A stretch of DNA of 24,827 bases from Nanobdellota archaeon. GTDB taxonomy: Archaea; Nanobdellota; Nanobdellia; Pacearchaeales; GW2011-AR1. The number at the start of each line of letters is the position of its first letter. The stretch's first letter is position 1. The DNA lies in contig JAHIEM010000127.1 in NCBI GenBank assembly GCA_018901625.1, positions 1 to 24,827 on the forward strand, read 5' to 3'. This document shows, piece after piece, positions 23,020 through 24,827 of this stretch. The notes under the pieces are model-generated. The model was not told the origin of the DNA. It worked only from the letters and a program-made list of their open reading frames with translations, and ran no database searches. Position numbers and translations under genes: made by a program.

Positions 23020-23031
23020 AAAATACTTAAA
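23020..23031 (+). promoter_or_regulatory. TATA box for the caspase-like operon
   Basis: AAATACTTAAAT is centred about 27 nt before the ATG at 23053. This spacing supports 23053 as the start and excludes the in-frame TTG at 23032. Confidence 0.5.
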
Positions 23032-23052
23032 TTGAAAAAAGGTGTTCCTTCT

Positions 23053-23241
23053 ATGGAAGAAAGCAAGTTAAAAATGTTAGAAAAATTTGTCAATGAAAGA
23101 CTGCCAGAGCAAGAGAGGGACAGGGTAATTATGATTGTAGACAAAAAACCATTGACTTGGAAGCGAGTGATAGAAGAACTTAAAAAGGGCGGTGACTTTG
23201 CTAAGAAGGTAGAAGCAGAATTTGAGGAGATGGTGAAATGA
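23053..23241 (+). CDS. Small helical protein, first gene of the caspase-like operon
   Basis: The product has 62 residues (MEESKLKMLEKFVNERLPEQ...). The start is the ATG at 23053, at the right distance from the TATA box. The sequence is charged and predicted alpha-helical, with a central strand-like VIMIVDKKP, a PLTWKRVIEELKKGG segment and an amphipathic end (FAKKVEAEFEEMVK). There is no signal peptide, membrane helix or metal motif, so it is cytoplasmic. It overlaps the next gene by ATGA. It is not assigned to a named family. Its place in front of a clan-CD peptidase-like gene suggests an adaptor, inhibitor or sensor. Confidence 0.65.
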   Translation: MEESKLKMLEKFVNERLPEQERDRVIMIVDKKPLTWKRVIEELKKGGDFAKKVEAEFEEMVK

Positions 23242-23477
23242 GCTGGAGAGACAAACAGAAAAGAGGAAATATTTCGGATGATGAATGGAAAATTGTTGAA
23301 GAAAGATTAAAGACTATGCCAAATAAAATGAAGCTGGGCATATTATCAAATTCATACACCAAGCAAGATTTGCTTTTGGAAGTTCAGAAAAAATCTGATG
23401 TTGGAAGGGCGTATGTAGAGATGCAGATGGAGTTTGTAAGATGGTTAGCAAAACAGAGTGGAGTAGTTCAGTTATAA
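23238..23477 (+). CDS. Small helical protein, second gene of the caspase-like operon
   Basis: This 79-residue cytoplasmic protein (MSWRDKQKRGNISDDEWKIV...) is charged and helical. ISDDEWKIVEERLKTMP looks like an N-terminal helix pair and SNSYTKQDLLLEVQKKSDVG a second helical unit, with an amphipathic VEMQMEFVRWLAKQ near the end. It overlaps the previous gene by 4 nt and the next by 37 nt, so the three products are probably made in fixed ratio and act together. No family is recognised. A partner or regulator of the downstream peptidase-like protein is the most reasonable guess. Confidence 0.65.
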   Translation: MSWRDKQKRGNISDDEWKIVEERLKTMPNKMKLGILSNSYTKQDLLLEVQKKSDVGRAYVEMQMEFVRWLAKQSGVVQL

Positions 23478-24112
23478 TTGGAAGATGTTCTTGTGACGAT
23501 ATTGTGAAATACCCTTTTTACTGGTCTGAAGAGATAATTGAGGAAGCTAACAAAATTGGGCGTGGTTTTATCGATTTAAAAAATGAGAATTTTACTGAGC
23601 AAAAGTTTTCAAAGCATATGGCTGAGCACAATCCCAAGTTTGTTTTTTTAAATGGTCATGGAAATGATTTTTTTGCAATGGGATTCAATAAACAGCCCGT
23701 ATTAATAGCTAATAAAAATGATTATCTCCTAAGAGGTAAAATTGCACACATAATCTCATGTTTTACTGCAAAGTTTCTTGCACAATCTGCAATGGACAAG
23801 GGATGTGAGGGATATATGGGATACAAGGATTATTTCTATATATGGTTTATTGAGGAAGACCCTGTAAAGGATATAGTCGCAGTAATGTTCCAGGAAGCAG
23901 TTAATGAAGCTTCAAAAATCTTAATTAATGGCGGGACTATAAAAGAGGCATTTGAGAAATCGCAGGGAGTTTATGACAAAAGAATCAATGAATGTAAAGG
24001 CAGATACTTTAGTCCAAGAACCTCTGAAGAAATGAGGGATAATCTTCAGGATATAATCTCTGCCTTAATCCAGAATAAAAAAAACCAAATATATTTCTCT
24101 GTTGACAGTTAA
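23441..24112 (+). CDS. Cytoplasmic caspase/gingipain-fold (clan CD) peptidase-like protein
   Basis: The protein has 223 residues and no signal peptide. It starts with VIIGRCSCDDIVKYPFYWSEEIIEEANKIG (an alpha/beta opening). KFVFLNGHGND then places a His at residue 73 after a hydrophobic strand, and KIAHIISCFTAKF places a Cys at residue 107 at the end of the next strand. This His-Gly...Cys arrangement, 34 residues apart, is the dyad pattern of clan CD (caspase, gingipain, CHAT). EGYMGYKDYFYIWF follows, as in substrate-pocket strands, and then helices (VMFQEAVNEASKIL). It is close to a minimal catalytic domain. Neighbours are the two small co-translated proteins. A regulated intracellular protease, possibly in defence or stress death, is inferred. 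Confidence 0.72.
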   Translation: MVSKTEWSSSVIIGRCSCDDIVKYPFYWSEEIIEEANKIGRGFIDLKNENFTEQKFSKHMAEHNPKFVFLNGHGNDFFAMGFNKQPVLIANKNDYLLRGKIAHIISCFTAKFLAQSAMDKGCEGYMGYKDYFYIWFIEEDPVKDIVAVMFQEAVNEASKILINGGTIKEAFEKSQGVYDKRINECKGRYFSPRTSEEMRDNLQDIISALIQNKKNQIYFSVDS

Positions 24113-24148
24113 AGAAAATTATTAATACTCTTAATAACAGTCTTATAA

Positions 24149-24691
24149 ATGCCTCGTTGTCCAAACTGCAATTATTCATTAGTATTGCTTTCTCATAGAC
24201 GGAAGTATAAATGTGCTAAGTGTGGAAAGTTATTCTGGCAGAAGGAAGTTGAAGTTAAAGAGTTCCAAGAGTTTAACAAAAGAGAAAGGAAACAAGACAA
24301 GGAAACAATTAACGGAAAGCCACAGAAACAAGTCAAACTAACTGAATTTGAGAGAAAACAAAAATCTCAAGAATCAGCTAAAAGATGGCGAGAAAACAAC
24401 AAAGAAAAGATTATTCTTAACCAAGATGAACATTATCAAAAAAATAGAGATAGAATAATAACTCAGAAAAGAGAATATAGAAAGGGATTAAGTGGGCAAC
24501 AGAGAAAAGAGCAAAATGAAAAGCGAAAAGCTCGGAGATGGCAAAATATAGAGGAAACAAGACTTATAACAAGAATTAACTATTGGAGACTGCAGCAAAA
24601 AGCTCTTGCACTGCGAATCTTCGAAAACAGACTTAATAGCCTCTATAACCTGCAATTACAGCAACTCTTGCCCACTATTTTACTTTCCTAA
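24149..24691 (+). CDS. Zinc-ribbon protein with long basic helical tail
   Basis: The product has 180 residues. Cys4, Cys7, Cys22 and Cys25 (CPNC and CAKC) form a zinc ribbon. Residues about 35-160 are extremely rich in Lys/Arg/Gln/Glu, with repeated KRWRENNKEK and YQKNRDRI patterns like the linker helices of HNH-type and other mobile DNA-binding proteins, but no HNH or DDE catalytic site is visible. A nucleic-acid-binding role is likely. A TATA-like AATTATTAATA lies about 27-30 nt before the ATG. The gene directly precedes the SRP RNA. I recall similar proteins in DPANN genomes, but their function is not known to me. Confidence 0.65.
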   Translation: MPRCPNCNYSLVLLSHRRKYKCAKCGKLFWQKEVEVKEFQEFNKRERKQDKETINGKPQKQVKLTEFERKQKSQESAKRWRENNKEKIILNQDEHYQKNRDRIITQKREYRKGLSGQQRKEQNEKRKARRWQNIEETRLITRINYWRLQQKALALRIFENRLNSLYNLQLQQLLPTILLS

Positions 24692-24730
24692 CTACTGTAA
24701 GCATCATAAAGCTTAAAAACTATCTAAACT

Positions 24731-24827
24731 GGCTAAATATGCAGACTAGGTTGGCAGGTTAGCCCTCTGCCATTTGCAAACGGGCTTCATGGCAAGCTGC
24801 AAGGGAGTTGGTGAGATACGAGCTATA
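24731..24827 (+). ncRNA. Signal recognition particle (7S) RNA, 5' Alu domain, cut by window end
   Basis: The sequence can be laid on the archaeal SRP RNA Alu domain: CTAGG, then helix 3 TGGCAG/CTGCCA (24752-24757 and 24767-24772), then helix 4 TTGCA/TGCAA (24774-24778 and 24798-24802), then GGGAG. The helix-3 loop contains AGCCC (24761-24765) and the helix-4 loop GGGCT (24782-24786), an exact 5-bp match for the loop-loop tertiary pairing of archaeal Alu domains. A TATA-like GCTTAAAAAC lies at 24711-24720. The 5' end is approximate, and helix 5 and the S domain lie beyond the window. The RNA would scaffold SRP19/SRP54 for membrane targeting of exported proteins like those encoded here. Confidence 0.7.

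Noticed and set aside
23032..23052. TTG start for the first gene of the caspase-like operon
   Set aside because: It would overlap the TATA-box region; the ATG at 23053 is at the leaderless distance.
1..24827. tRNA or rRNA genes
   Set aside because: I looked for TTCGA-type T-loops with paired acceptor stems and for rRNA-like conserved text and found none; only the SRP RNA start at the right edge is supported.

Overview
The window reads as an AT-rich archaeal chromosome, most likely from a small-genome DPANN lineage of the Woesearchaeota/Pacearchaeota type. Three things point there. Almost every transcription unit has an archaeal TATA box about 25-32 nt before its start codon, with little or no leader. 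The right edge carries what looks like the 5' Alu domain of an archaeal SRP (7S) RNA. Several exported proteins have an ITGNxI motif, which I associate with this group. The lineage call is inference; no 16S rRNA or ribosomal gene is present.

Layout. (1) 1-258 is the tail of an unidentified gene. (2) 469-7382 is a tight four-gene operon: a Cys-rich exported protein, a membrane/coiled-coil protein, a lipoprotein-like protein with a Gly/Ser tail, and a second exported protein ending in one copy of the first protein's Cys-rich unit. It ends at a strong hairpin. (3) 7.4-11.05 kb is accessory DNA: small single-gene units, a toxin-antitoxin locus with two tandem antitoxin-like genes, a membrane-anchored phosphoribosyltransferase-like gene, an ORF remnant, and many hairpins and inverted repeats, including a small hairpin element with an apparent filled and empty site. 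(4) 11315-16929 is a second surface operon: a small membrane-anchored beta-sandwich protein and a very large multidomain adhesin-like protein. Its upstream region and the N-terminal domain of its large protein resemble those of the first operon. (5) 16985-17725 holds a small hypothetical gene and a decayed DDE transposase. (6) 17.8-23.0 kb is a two-gene module (gingipain-like C25 peptidase plus a membrane-anchored Ig-like protein) enclosed by 20-bp perfect inverted repeats and 11-bp direct repeats. (7) 23053-24112 is a three-gene overlapping operon ending in a cytoplasmic caspase/gingipain-fold protein. (8) 24149-24691 is a zinc-ribbon basic protein, followed by the SRP RNA.

How the genes may work together. 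Operons 1 and 2 and the C25 module all build extracellular structures. Operon 2 and the C25 module each pair one giant secreted protein with a small TM-anchored beta-sandwich partner, which suggests cell-surface complexes for attachment or host contact. Shared palindromic upstream motifs suggest that operons 1 and 2 are co-regulated. The most system-like items are the repeat-bounded C25 module, the caspase-like operon beside it, and the cassette-like organisation of 7.4-11.05 kb.
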